NCBI RefSeq assembly: GCF_003086295.3
Contig: NC_092046.1
Coordinates: 102,341,363-102,405,362 of the forward strand
Source of the DNA: Arachis hypogaea
Lineage: Eukaryota; Streptophyta; Magnoliopsida; Fabales; Fabaceae
Direction: 5' to 3'
Length of the DNA: 64,000 bases
In this document: positions 1-10,572 of the stretch, piece by piece
How positions within the stretch are numbered: position 1 is the stretch's first letter
How the letters are laid out: the number at the start of each line of letters is the position of its first letter
Made by a program: the position numbers and the translations under genes
The notes under the pieces: model-generated
Told to the model about the DNA's origin: nothing
What the model saw: only the letters and a program-made list of their open reading frames with translations
Databases searched by the model: none

Positions 1-169
1 TTCAGCTAGAAATTACCTGAAATCACAGAAAAACACACAAACTCATAGTAAAGTCCAGAAATGTGATTTTTAATTATAAACTAATAAACATATACTAAAA
101 ACTAATCAAATTATATTGAAAACTATGTAAAAATAATGCCAAAAAGCGTATAAATTATCCGCTCATCAG
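1..169 (-). mobile_element. End fragment of a C-family (Athila-type) LTR
   Basis: This stretch matches the right-hand end of both C1 LTRs (near 19735-19890 and 30185-30344), including the shared ending CGCTCATCA. Read on the minus strand it is the start (TGATGAGCGG) of a C-family LTR whose remainder lies left of the window. The abrupt change at 170 to A2-type sequence suggests a C-family copy or solo LTR inserted in A2. No target duplication can be checked because the other edge is outside. Confidence 0.8.
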
Positions 170-620
170 TGGGCGTATGAATGAAGCTAGGGATCAGAGA
201 GATGGCGGGGGTGTGGTTGCGGTGGTGCTGGGAGAGGGCACGACGGCGTAGGGTAGTGCGGCGGCGAACCTTGGTGGCGGCAGGGATGGTTTGGTAGTGT
301 TGGGTTAGGGCAGGGGTACAGGTAGGGGAGGTTAAGTGAGGAAGGAAGGGAGGGGGGTGGGCGTTGGTGGTGGGAGGCACGGCGGTGAGGGCGCGGTGGG
401 GGTGGCTGGCCGCGGAGGGGCAGTGGTGGTGGAGGGAAGAAGAGAAGAGAAAGAGAAGAAAGAGAGGGAAGGAAGAAGGGCGGGTGGTGTCGCGGTCATC
501 GCTGGGTGGTCGAGGGTGGAGTGGCGGGTGGAGGTGGTTGGCTGGGAGTGGTGGTGGTTGGAGGGTGGGTTGTAGAGGAGAAAGGAAGAAGAAGGGGAAT
601 GGGGGGTGCGACGGGTAGGG
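170..620. repeat. Strand-asymmetric G/A-rich tract with a G-quadruplex motif
   Basis: The plus strand is very G-rich and purine-rich, especially 336-620. The minus (sense A2) strand is C-rich and pyrimidine-rich. Four G runs at 594-620, with loops of 3, 6 and 2 bases, fit the usual quadruplex pattern. Long proline-, serine- and arginine-rich reading frames here come from the base composition and are not called genes. A1 has a pyrimidine tract at the corresponding place (about 41520-41640) but not this C-rich version. Confidence 0.5.
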
Positions 621-649
621 TTTTGCGTCACTGGGGGTTAGTAATTTTG

Positions 650-1110
650 AATCCACGCGTGCGCGTGGGGCACGCGGTCGCGTGGTTAGGGTGGACGAGG
701 GTTGACGCGATTGCGTGAGTGACGCGATCGCATGGAATGGGTAAAAGGGTGAATGACACGGTCGTGTGAGGCATGCAACCGCGTCGCTGGAAATGGTGCT
801 AAACGCACAATTCCAGCGTTGTTTCAGCGCAACTCTCTGTCTCCTTTGGGGTGTTTGTGCAATCCACGCGACGCGAACGCATCGCTCATATTTTCGCGTG
901 GGATAGGTTTTGTGCAAGTGACGCGTTCGCGTGATGGACGCGAACGCGTGGGCCGTTTTTGTGCTAAACACACAACAGCCGCACGATTCCAGCCCAGATT
1001 TCTGGATGTTGGATTTTTACGCCGATTTCCAGATCACGTGGCCGCGTCAATGACGCAGACGCGTGGGGGCGTTTTTCGCAACTGACGCGAATGCTTAAGC
1101 GATGCGATCG
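650..1110. repeat. CG-rich hyphenated palindrome cluster (CGCG words) inside A2
   Basis: Many short words such as GACGCGNNCGCGT, CACGCGGTCGCGTG and ACGCGTTCGCGTGA recur with changing spacers. The same words occur in the A1 internal region (41015-41480), in A-family LTRs (4020-4210, 16480-16520, 44110-44150, 47650-47750), and nowhere else in the window. CpG is strikingly dense against the AT-rich surroundings. Confidence 0.75.
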
Positions 1111-1268
1111 CGTTGCACGCCTTCCTCTTTTTTTTTATGCAATTATGCAGTTATGCAGTATGTAGTGCTAATGCAAATGCTTATGAATAATATCCAGGTT
1201 CAATGATAATAAAACAATATAAAAGTAAACAAAACGAAATAAAATGGAAACAGGAACGATCATACCAT

Positions 1269-1286
1269 GGTGGGTTGTCTCCCACC
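1269..1286 (-). promoter_or_regulatory. Conserved post-ORF hairpin of A2
   Basis: On the minus strand this reads GGTGGG-AGACAA-CCCACC, a perfect 6-bp stem with a 6-base loop. It lies about 50 bases past the A2 ORF stop. Equivalent hairpins with different stems and nearly the same loop follow the main ORFs of A1, C1, D and E1. Confidence 0.7.
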
Positions 1287-1335
1287 TAGCACTTTTAGTT
1301 AAAGTCCTTAAGTTGGACATTGGATGAGCTTCCTG

Positions 1336-2904
1336 TTATGGTGGCTTATGCTTAAATTCATCCAGAAATCTCCACCAGTGTTTGGAATGCCAACAGCCTC
1401 CGGTGTCCCAAACTAGGCATGTAAAGCTTTTGAGCAGCTTCAAACAGATTCTCAAGCTCCTGGGGTGACGAATATCAGGATATTTTCCAGGATCCCAAAC
1501 TTTGCTTTTAAATCCGCCTTCGTCTTGATCTATATTTTTCCATCCGGGCGGTTTAGAAATTAGATTCTCACCAAGATGACCAAACATCTTCCGAGATCCA
1601 TTCGATTGAACATGATACCAATCCATGCACTTCGAGTTGGAGCGTGGAACCTTATTGAACCTTGTGCACCAGCTCTGAGTACGAGCCATTTCCCTCTTAC
1701 TCTTAAAGCTGCAGAGAGCTCTAAGCTGGCCATCTGTTTCAAGCAAACCGTATTCAAGTGGAAAAAGAAAGTTAAAGGTTAAGGATTGTACCCACTTGAA
1801 GTTTGTATTGGGTGGTAATGGCCTTGGGATAGGTGTTTCCAGTGGTTCTGTAAGGTCTACTCCCTTGTAATCTTCTGCGAATTCCTCCACTTCCTTGCAA
1901 AATTCTTCAAATGCAACCACGTCTTGATCAAAGTCTTCGACATCTTCCGCATCACTCAAGTCATAAATTGGAGGTTGAAAAAAATCTACCTCGACATCAT
2001 CTTCGTATTCACTTGGATAAGGTTCTTCAATCTCAGAGAATTCACTCGCGGATGCAAGTTTATTACTAGGAGAACTTAACTTGAGACTATCAGCATCAAG
2101 GAAACATGCATCTTGGGTCATTCCATCTAGTTCTTCATAAAATACCTGCTTTGCGGTTTGTGCACTATCCTCCTTAGCATCAATTGTAACGTCCTTGACG
2201 GAATTTTTCACAACTCTGGATTCCCATGGAGGTTCAGCATCTCCTAAATCTTCAATAAGTACTTCTTCTTCTTGGATAATTTGAGCTTCCTCTAATTGTT
2301 CCAGAACAAAGTTATGCTCATTACTGCCCACTGGGGTTTCTAGTGTCTCCTTCATGCTACGTTTGTCATTAGATTCTCCACATAAGACTATTGGAGTTCC
2401 TTGAGGGTCTAAACATCTGGAAGATAATTGATGTATTGCTTACTCCAGCTGATGAAGGGTTGTATGAAGTTGATCTACTGTTTCCTTGAGGCGAACCTGT
2501 GATTCTTGAGGTGATGGATTTGGACATGGTACATAGGGAAGTGGTGGTGTTTAGGAGTAATTGGATTGGAATTGGGATAAATAAGGATCGTATAGTAGTG
2601 AATGGTGAAAAGGAACTTATGAGTGTGGTGGTTCAAAGTTATGTTGAGAGGATGGTCTATAGGCACAGGGTGGGGCTTGTTGGTAGTTACAAGGTTGTCC
2701 ACCATATCTATCAGCTTGGTATGCATTGTAGAATGGTCTTTATCCATGATATCTTGGAGGGTGTTGTTGCTTAAAGGGTTGATCAAATCCTCTTGGCTCC
2801 ATCCATCTTTGATTTCTCTGACCTTGATGCATGTTCCTGCTATAACTTCTGTTCCTTTCAACAATATTAGAACGAAATTCAAAGCGAGAGGGGTGAGAAT
2901 TCAT
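1336..2904 (-). pseudogene. A-family single ORF, unknown protein (broken copy)
   Basis: The frame starts with MNSHPSRFEFRSN at 2904 and stays in one frame to the stop at 1336 (523 codons), but contains stops between about 2740 and 2356. The N-terminal part is rich in Tyr, Gln, Asn and Pro (for example QRWMEPRGFDQP). The middle is acidic, starting MKETLETPVGSNEHNFVLEQ at 2355. The C-terminal part holds FNFLFPLEYGLLETDGQLRA and ends EFKHKPP. A1 carries the same protein in the same order. I recognise no domain; it is not gag, protease, RT or integrase. Two independent copies of similar length in one frame argue that it was once a real protein. Confidence 0.6.
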
Positions 2905-3004
2905 AGTAGCTAATAAAAAAATAAAAAAAGGGAAAATAAAAAACAATTAAACAAATAAAAGAAAAATATTTACAATAACCAATAATAAGGCACACGATTG
3001 CAGC

Positions 3005-3022
3005 TCCCCGGCAACGGCGCCA
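3005..3022 (-). promoter_or_regulatory. Primer-binding site of A2 (tRNA-Asp)
   Basis: The minus strand reads TGGCGCCGTTGCCGGGGA, complementary to the 3' end of plant tRNA-Asp(GTC) as I recall it. It lies 3 bases from the LTR edge, as in A1. Confidence 0.85.
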
Positions 3023-3025
3023 TTT

Positions 3026-4512
3026 TGAAGAGAGAAACTTTTGCGTGGTCTAAAATTCAGAATAAATTCCCGTTGCAAGTATAGCTTCTAAACCAACAAA
3101 AGTTCTTTCTTACAAACGTTTTGGTTGTCACAGGTAACAAACCCCTTTTTAAATTGATAACCGAAGTATTTAAACCTCGGGTCGTCTTCTCAAGGAACTG
3201 CAGGGAGCTATGTTCTTATTATTGGTTATAAGTTTTGTAAATTGGGGTTTTGAAAGTAAGGAACAAGTAATTTAAATGACAAATAAAATAAATAAATAAC
3301 TGTAAAATAAACTCTTGGCAAGGTATGAGAACTTGGAAGTGCTATCCTAGTTATCCTTATCAATGGTGATGAGAATTGAGTTTTAATCCCACTTAGTTAA
3401 CCTTTACTAAAGCAAAGGAAGGTCAAGTGACTAATTAGTTTGATCCTCAGGTCCTAGTCAATTCCTAAGAAAGGACTGGAGTTTATTGAAGTTCAATTCA
3501 ATTAGCAAAGACAACAATTATCAATCACGTTGAGTTTGATAACTCAAGAGTTGCCAATTAATCAACCAAAACCAAGAGGAAGAAAATGCAAATTATTAAT
3601 GTAAATAAAGGAAAGCAATCATAATTCTGAAATACCTCAAATTATATTAAATAGAAAATTAAATCTAAACATGAATGGTTCATAAGCCAATTTGGCAACA
3701 AAAGTAATTAATGGAAAGCATTAAAATATCTGAAAGTAAAAGGGAAATATAAAGTGAAGGAATGTTGAACCTGACAAGGAGTTGGAATACTAAATTGAAA
3801 ATATAAGAAATCCTAATCCTAAAACCTAAGAGAGAGGAGAGAACCTCTCTCTCTAAAAACTACATCTAAACTATGAAAAGTGAATAATTGGAGATCTCTC
3901 TTTGAATGGATGTATTCCCCCACTTTATAACCTCTAATCTGTGCCTTCTGGACTTGGATCTAGGCCAAAAAGGGTTTCAGAAATCGCTGGGAGCGTTTTC
4001 TGTAATTTCTGGTGCGTGGCATCTGTCACGCGTCCGCGTGGGTCACGCGGTCGCGTCATCTGGAATTTTCCTTGTCACGCGTTCGCTTCGGTCATGCGTC
4101 CGCGTCATTTGTGTTCTGCTTAAGGCGCGCGTCCCCGTCAGTCACGCGTTCGCGTCGCTGTCTTTTTGCACTGGGCACGCAGCCGTGTTGTCCATGCGTT
4201 CGTGTCGCTGCCAGTTTCTTCAAAAACTCCATTTTGTGCTTTCCTTCCATTTTTGTATGTTTCTTTTCCATCCTTTAAGTCATTCCTGCCTTAGAAGATC
4301 TGAAACTTCTCAACACACAAATCACGGCATCGAATGGTAATAAAGGGTAACTAAAATAAATAATTTTAAAGCATAGGAAACATGTATTTCACATATATCA
4401 CATAATAAGGAAGGGAAAGTAAAACCATGCAATTTACCTGAATAAGTGAGTGAAGGATTGAATAAATCACCTAAATTGAGCACAATACATATCATAAAAT
4501 ATGGGTTTATCA
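3026..4512 (-). repeat. A2 5' LTR
   Basis: It matches the A1 LTRs along its length, with ends TGATAAACC (at 4512, minus strand) and TTCA (at 3026). CGCG palindromes lie at about 4020-4210. The inner edge abuts the primer site. The outer edge abuts unrelated sequence at 4513. It is clearly diverged from the A1 LTRs, so it is an older or different subfamily copy. Confidence 0.85.
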
Positions 4513-4583
4513 ATCGCTCTGTCTCAACAGCCAATAGTCTTTGACTAATCGTCGACTTGGACTTTATGATTATCGATGATTGT
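4513..4583. other. Short host segment between A2 and D, probably part of G
   Basis: These 71 bases belong to neither A2 nor D. Removing D and one copy of its ATTGT duplication joins them to 14892 onward. I see no recognisable coding in them, so their membership in the G chromovirus rests on position alone. Confidence 0.4.
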
Positions 4584-6343
4584 TGATGACAAGTCATCTT
4601 ATGCTTGTTTTACAAGCATTTTCACTTGTTTCATTAGGTTTTATGCACTTTCTTGCACAATAAGTGAGTGATTGGAGTGGAATTTGATGGTTATTTTGAA
4701 TCAATCAAACATCATTTATTTTACACAAAATCATTAGGTTTATGCTAGAATTAATTGATTTATTGAATGATGCAAAGATCTTATAATTTTGGTGAGACTT
4801 TGATTGGTTGTTTGGTTGCTCAAAGGTGAAGAAATGAGAAAGAAAGGGAAGCAATCAGGGAAGCGTTACGTTCTCTTTGTGAACGCCACACTCAGCAACG
4901 CTTTTGGGATAGCGTTCACTTTGGCAGTGAACGTGGCGTTCACTTTGTGAACATTTTAGTGAAGTTCAACCAAGGGAGCACTAAGCAACGCTCAATAAGT
5001 GAACTTGGAGTTCACTTAGGCAACGCTCAAGATGGGGAGGCACGCACCAAGGAAGGCTCAGCAAAAGGGTAGCGCTCAAAAAGTGAACGCCACGTTCACT
5101 AAGTGAACATTTTCGGGAAAATGGGCCAAGGAAGAAAGGCGCGCAACAAAGAGAGCTCTCAACAAGTGAACTTAACGTTCACTAAGTGAACGCTAGTAGG
5201 AGGCAATTGGCACGTGAGGAAGCATGCAAGCAAATTGAACGTGGAGTTCACAAAGTGAACTGAACGCTCCACTGGAGCTTCACAAAATGCACCCTGACCC
5301 ATGCCACCAAGTAAAATTTTGGATCCATTTCTTCACAAACCCAAATGCCCATTCCAAAGTGCTTAGTGACTGAAGTAGAAAGTGTATAAATAGGAGCAAT
5401 TTTGATTTGAGAAAAAACCTTTTGAACTTTTACTTCATTTTTTTGTTTTACTTTACTTTTAGCTCTCTCATTTATTTTTTTTTGAATTTAGGAATTGGGG
5501 ATTAGATCTGAGTTTTGTTTTTTGTTTTCATTTTCTTTTCTTCTGCACTTTTATTTTATGTTTTGGGTTTTGAATTGAGATTGAAGAACTCCACTGATTC
5601 TTGATCTGAGAATCATCTTTTGCTTTTCTTTCATATAGTTATGAGAATTGGAGAATTAGATCTAAATCTTCTTCTCTGTTTTCATTTTATTTCTTCTGCA
5701 ACTTCTTCTTTACTTTTTTTGGTCAAGAGAGTGATTGAGATCTAGATTTGCTTTCTGTTTTAGTTACTTTGCTGAAATTGTCAATTTCTTTTTAGGATTT
5801 CATAATTGATCTAAGTTTTCTTGCTATTTTGTTTCTTCATGCAATTTTTCATTTCTGTTTTGGTTCATCTGCAATTTTTCTTCATCTCATAGTTCTTTAG
5901 TTTACTGCACTTCAATTTTCTAGTTCAATTTGAATCCCAACACCCAAATCCCTTTTATTCTTCAAGCAATTTACATTTCCCAGCAATTTAGATTCAGCAA
6001 TTTAAGTTTCTTGCACTTTAAGTTTCAATCATTTACCTTTCTTGCAATTTAAGTTTCAGCTCTTTTACTTTCTTGCTCTTTAAGTTTCTGCAATTTACTT
6101 CTTCTGTACTTTAAGATTCAACCAATTTTCATTCTGCACTTTTTGTTTCTTGCAATTTTACTTCTGTTAATCAAGTTTCACTCAAATAATCAAATATTCG
6201 CTTAACTAAATTAATCACCTAACTAAAGTTGCTCAATCCATCAATTCCTGTGGGATCGACCTCACTCTTGTGAGTTATTACTACTTGATGCGACCCGGTA
6301 TACTTACCGGTGAATTTGTGTAGAATCGTTTTTTCCCTTATCA
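4584..6343 (+). repeat. D 5' LTR
   Basis: 1760 bp. A cluster of AGTGAACG-CCA-CGTTCACT type palindromes occupies about 4860-5280 (a perfect example at 5082-5100). The TATA box TATAAATAG is at 5385-5393. A long T-rich region follows, then the conserved end GTGGGATCGACCTCACTC...GATGCGACCCGGTA shared with E, F and, in changed form, C. Confidence 0.9.
5385..5393 (+). promoter_or_regulatory. Likely TATA box of the D 5' LTR
   Basis: TATAAATAG sits about 110 bases after the palindrome cluster and before a pyrimidine-rich leader. E1 has the same string in the same setting (33123-33131), including the flanking GAAAGTG and GGAG. Confidence 0.65.
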
Positions 6344-6349
6344 AGTTTT

Positions 6350-6367
6350 TGGCACCGTGGCCGGGGA
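6350..6367 (+). promoter_or_regulatory. Primer-binding site of D (tRNA-Asp, two mismatches)
   Basis: TGGCACCGTGGCCGGGGA differs at two positions from TGGCGCCGTTGCCGGGGA of A1 and E1. It lies 6 bases past the LTR end, with the same AGTTTT spacer as E1. Confidence 0.75.
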
Positions 6368-6531
6368 TTGATATAGATTGATAGTTGTTAAGTAGGGTGA
6401 TAATCTAGAATAAGCACTTTTTCTTTGTTTTTGTCATGCACAGTAACTGTTTGAATATTTTTTAAGCTAACATTAACCTCACTCTAGCAGTATAGTGAAT
6501 TGCTTTTAGTTTCTAATTTTGTGTGTGTTTT

Positions 6532-9449
6532 ATGTCAGGAGGAGGAAGAGGTGAATCCACATCTTTTGACCTTGACGAGAGAAACCTCTGAAGACTAAGA
6601 AGAGAAGCAAGAGGAAATGGGGTAATTGGTGAAGAGGACTCAGAAGGAGAAAATAAAAAAATGGAAGGGAATGCCCCAAACCCAGCTGATGGTGTGGCCA
6701 ACAATAATGGCCAGCCTCAGAGAAGAGTCTTAGCTTCATACACTATCCCCAACCCAAGGAATTGTGGAAGCAGCATCTTAACACCCAATGTCCATGCCAA
6801 TAACTTTGAACTCAAGCCTCAATTGATTACCCTGGTTCAGAATAACTGTCAATATAGAGGAAGTGCTGCTGAAGATCCAAACCAACACCTCTCTGTATTT
6901 TTGAGAATCTGTGAGACTGTCAAAACCAATGGAGTCAACCCTGACATCTATAAACTCTTGTTATTCCTATTTTCACTGAGAGACAAAGCCACACATTGGT
7001 TAGAAACCTTCCCTAAAGAGAGCATTACCACTTGGGATGATTTGGTTAGCAAATTTCTAGCCAAATTCTATCCATCCCAAAGAGTCATTAAGCTAAAAAC
7101 TGATGTGCAAACCTTCAGACAGCAAGAAGGAAAGTCATTATATGAAGCTTGGGAGAGGTATAAGGCTCTGATCAGAAGGTGTCCAGAAGGAATATTCAGT
7201 GAATGGGTGGAATTGCCGAATTTCTATAAAGGCTTGTCCTTACCTTCAAGGAAAGCTTTGGATTATTCATCAGGAGGATCTTTGCAAATGATGAAAACTG
7301 CTCAAGAGGCATATGATCTCATAGACATGGTAGCCAACAATGAGTATTTCTACTCCTCTGAAAGGCAAGCAGCTCCTAAGAAAGGTGTATTTGAGCTTGA
7401 AGGAGTTGATACCATATTAGCTCAGAACAAACTCATGCAGCAGCAGCTCCAACAGCAAATTGAATCAATGACAAAGAGGATGGATGGGTTACAACTTGCA
7501 GCAGTGAGCACAACTAATCAACCACCAGTGGTGTGGGGGCAGCAGGAGGAAAACTATGAAGAGCAACAGCCTAAACAAGTGCAGTACATGCACAATCAAG
7601 GCTCTGGATCAAATGATTTTCATGGAGATACTTACAACTCATCTTGGAGAAACCACCCAAATCTAAAATGGGGAGAAAACCAGAACCAGCAACCTTGGCA
7701 AAGAAACTCAAACCAAAATAACTTCAGAAACACAAACCATCAAAACCATCAAAACACTAACTAAAACCAATACAGAAAACCACAAAATAATCAACTCCAA
7801 TCCAACTACTATCCACCCAATAACCCATCCACTAACTAAAATAACTATCATCCACCCCCAACATCCCATAATCAACCACAACCACCCAAAGAATCTCAAA
7901 GGATCTCCAACTTGGAGATGATGATGGAAAAGATGATCAAGCATCAAGAATTGGCCAACAAGACCCATGAAGCTTCACTGCGGAATTTGCAGAGGTAAAT
8001 TGGCCAATTGTCCAAGCAAACAATGGCTGAAAAAGCACCCAATGCATTACCAAGTGACACCATTCCCAATCCCAAAGATGAATACAAAGCAATCCAATTA
8101 AGGAGTGGAAGAACCTTGGTAAATGACAAAGAAACTACCAAGAGGCCAGTTGAAAATGCTGAGACTAGCAGCAAGGAAGAAGTGACACTCAAAGCCAAGC
8201 AAAACCAAGAAAAGCTCAAGGAGAAAGAGGAACAACCACAAGCTTCAAAGAAGGGAAAGGAAGTCATTGAGGAGCAATCACAAGAACAGAGAAAAATGGT
8301 GAAGACTCACACCCCTCCTCTGCCATATCCTCAAAGATTTCAGAAGGAGATCAAGGATCAACAGTTCCCAAAGTTTTTAGAAGTTTTTAAGAAACTGGAG
8401 ATCAACATTCCACTTGCTGAAGCTTTAGAGCAAATGCCTCTATATGCTAAATTCCTAAAGGAGCTTATCAACAAGAAGAGGAGCTATAATGAAAAAGAGA
8501 CTGTGATCTTGACACAAGAATGCAGTACAGTGATCCAAGAAGGATCCAACCAAAACTCAAAGACCCTGCGAGCTTCTTCTTGCCTTGTACCATGGATAAC
8601 ATGATCATTGACAAGGCACTGTGTGATTTAGGATCCAGTATCAACCTGATGCCTATGTCTATGATGAGGAGGCTATGTATAGAAGAAGTGAAGCCTACAC
8701 AGATGTCATTAGAGCTAGTGGATAGATCTCTGGTAATTTCCAAGGGGGTGATTGAAAATCTCTTGGTCAGAGTAGGGAAATTTATATTTCCAGCAGATTT
8801 TGTAATCCTGGACTTAGGTGAAGAGGGGAATGACTCTATTATATTAGGAAGACCTTTCCTAGCCACAGCAAGGGCCATCATTGATGTTGAACAAGGAGAA
8901 ATGACTTTAAGGGTAAATGATGAGAAGATCACTCTAAATGTCTTCCAAAAAATACAGCAGACTGTTGAAGAGAAAAGCTACATGAGGGTTGAAAAAGAAG
9001 ATTTACGTTGGAAAGAAAAACCCCATGAAGCACTTATTACCTCACCTCTGAAGCAAAGGACAAACATTGGAGAAGAAAAAGAGGATAAGGAACATGTGAA
9101 GGCTAAGAAGAGAAGGCAAGAAGAGATTGAAGGTTTGATCAGTGAGAAGGAAGTCTGTGACATAAAACCTGATGTAAAGACAGAAGAGCCACCAAAGAAA
9201 GGAAAGAAGAGCAAGAAAAGGATTCCAAAAGGGTGGAAGAACAAAAAGATACCAACTGAAGGATTCTCAAAAGGGGACAGAGTAAGATTGATATACCAGC
9301 AATTGGATACAGATCCTCAAACTGATGATTACTACATCATTAATAAGATACTCTCACTGGAGCATATGGAGATTGATCATCAACGCACAGGAAGAAGGCT
9401 CACAGTGAGAGGGGACAAACTGAGGCACCACACTCATCAGCCACCCTAA
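6532..9449 (+). pseudogene. D gag-protease-integrase-tail ORF (broken)
   Basis: It is the counterpart of the intact E1 ORF. The frame opens MSGGGRGESTSF at 6532 and is stopped by TGA at 6589, then TAA near 7762, 7837 and 7996. A frameshift near 8530-8570 moves the protease into another frame (8520-9449). Gag capsid-like sequence runs about 6790-7330, with landmarks LRDKATHWLETFP and YEAWERYKALIRRCPEG. An Asn/Gln-rich stretch and the IQLRSGRTLV linker follow. The protease has CDLGSSINLMP and GRPFLATARAIIDVEQGEM. The last 60 codons (GDRVRLIYQQL to THQPP) resemble an integrase C-terminal end. RT, RNase H and the integrase core are absent. Confidence 0.8.
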
Positions 9450-9490
9450 CAAGGGACCACTGTCAAGCTAGTGACAATAAAAGAGCGCTC

Positions 9491-9508
9491 CATGGGAGGC
9501 AGCCCATG
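9491..9508 (+). promoter_or_regulatory. Conserved post-ORF hairpin of D
   Basis: CATGGG-AGGCAG-CCCATG is a perfect 6-bp stem, 42 bases after the ORF stop. The lead-in (CAAGCTAGTGACAATAAAAG) is shared with E1. The outer two base pairs differ from E1, A1 and C1, yet pairing is kept. Confidence 0.7.
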
Positions 9509-9943
9509 ATTTAATATTCTTGATTTTGTTTTGATTTCAATAATTAATGGTTCTTCTAGCATAAATTTGAGCTCTCATGAGCAGATTTGAGAACTGCACA
9601 CATCATTTTGAAGCATATGTTTGATTCCTAAGTTTGGTGTGCCTAAAGGCACTTTAAAATAGCTTTTCAAGCATGTTGATCATATAACCATCCTAGGATA
9701 TATACTCATTCATTACATTGAAGTATATAGCCAAATATTAAGTTTGGTGTCTACATATGCTATGAATTTCAAGAAAATCACTTTTGCTCAAAGGCTCAAA
9801 TTCATAAATAGATAAACCATAAAATTGCATCATTTTATGAGTTTATTGCATTAAGGTAGAAAATAAAATGTTCCTTATAATGAATATACTAATTATGATG
9901 GACATTCATTAGATTTCACATGAAGCACTTAGCAGAAAACAAG

Positions 9944-9959
9944 TTTGGTGTTCACCAAA
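9944..9959 (+). promoter_or_regulatory. TTTGGTG/CACCAAA hairpin in the D 3' non-coding region
   Basis: TTTGGTG-TT-CACCAAA is a perfect 7-bp stem. AAGTTTGGTGT also occurs near 9630 and 9741. E1 and F have three such units each in the same region. Between 9509 and 10572 I see no gene apart from these motifs. Confidence 0.55.
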
Positions 9960-10572
9960 AATTTTGTTCAATTCCTAAGGGACATAGTTGGTTTTTCATA
10001 AATAAGGAACATATAGCAAATTTGATTTTTCTTTATTACTCTTCACTTGATAACCACCGGATTGAGTTTAAAGTTTGTTCTCACTATTTCCTTGATTCAT
10101 GTGGATAGGAATAATGAAATTTGAGGAAAGGACAAAGCTCATGCATGCAAGGTTGTCCCAAGGAGAAAAGCAAGTCACATGTGCATGTTTAGGAAGCACA
10201 ACGCTGCAGGAATCAGCACCTAGGAGGCCGAACCATGTGTCCAATGGAGGAGCAATCCTTATCTTCATTCATCTTCACATGCAGGCCGTCCATTCCATGA
10301 ATCTTCAATAAAGGCATGCTCAATCCTCACCCTTCATTGCTACACAACCGAACCAATACCTTTCTCCAACAATGCCTTCTCTTCTATAAATTGGCAGTGA
10401 CACTTCTTAAGCCACATACCACTACTTTCTTCATAAAAGTCCTCCATAACATTCACATCATCCTTCTCTTACCCAAAAATACCACACAGCACCCAACTTC
10501 TTCTTCCCTCTATCCTAAATCGTGCCATAACCAAAGTTTATCCTTTCTTCTCCCTTCTTTCTTTCCTAATTC

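Larger units (their letters stand above)
170..4512 (-). mobile_element. A2: partial A-family LTR retrotransposon (5' LTR, primer site, ORF remnant)
   Basis: Read on the minus strand the order is LTR (4512-3026), tRNA-Asp primer site, short leader, one broken ORF (2904-1336), conserved hairpin (1286-1269), A-rich run, CG-rich palindromes (1110-650) and a C-rich tract (620-180). The same order is seen in A1. The 3' part is cut off by the C-family LTR and the window edge. There is no gag, RT or integrase. Sequence right of 4512 is unrelated to A and is assigned to the older host G. Confidence 0.8.

Noticed and set aside
123..971. 282-codon minus-strand open frame rich in Pro, Ser and Arg
   Set aside because: It spans the C-rich tract and CGCG palindromes. 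Its length follows from low stop-codon density in such DNA; no domain and no counterpart in A1.
650..1110. CRISPR-like repeat array
   Set aside because: Repeats are degenerate and spacing irregular, the words are palindromic, and the surroundings are plant retrotransposon.
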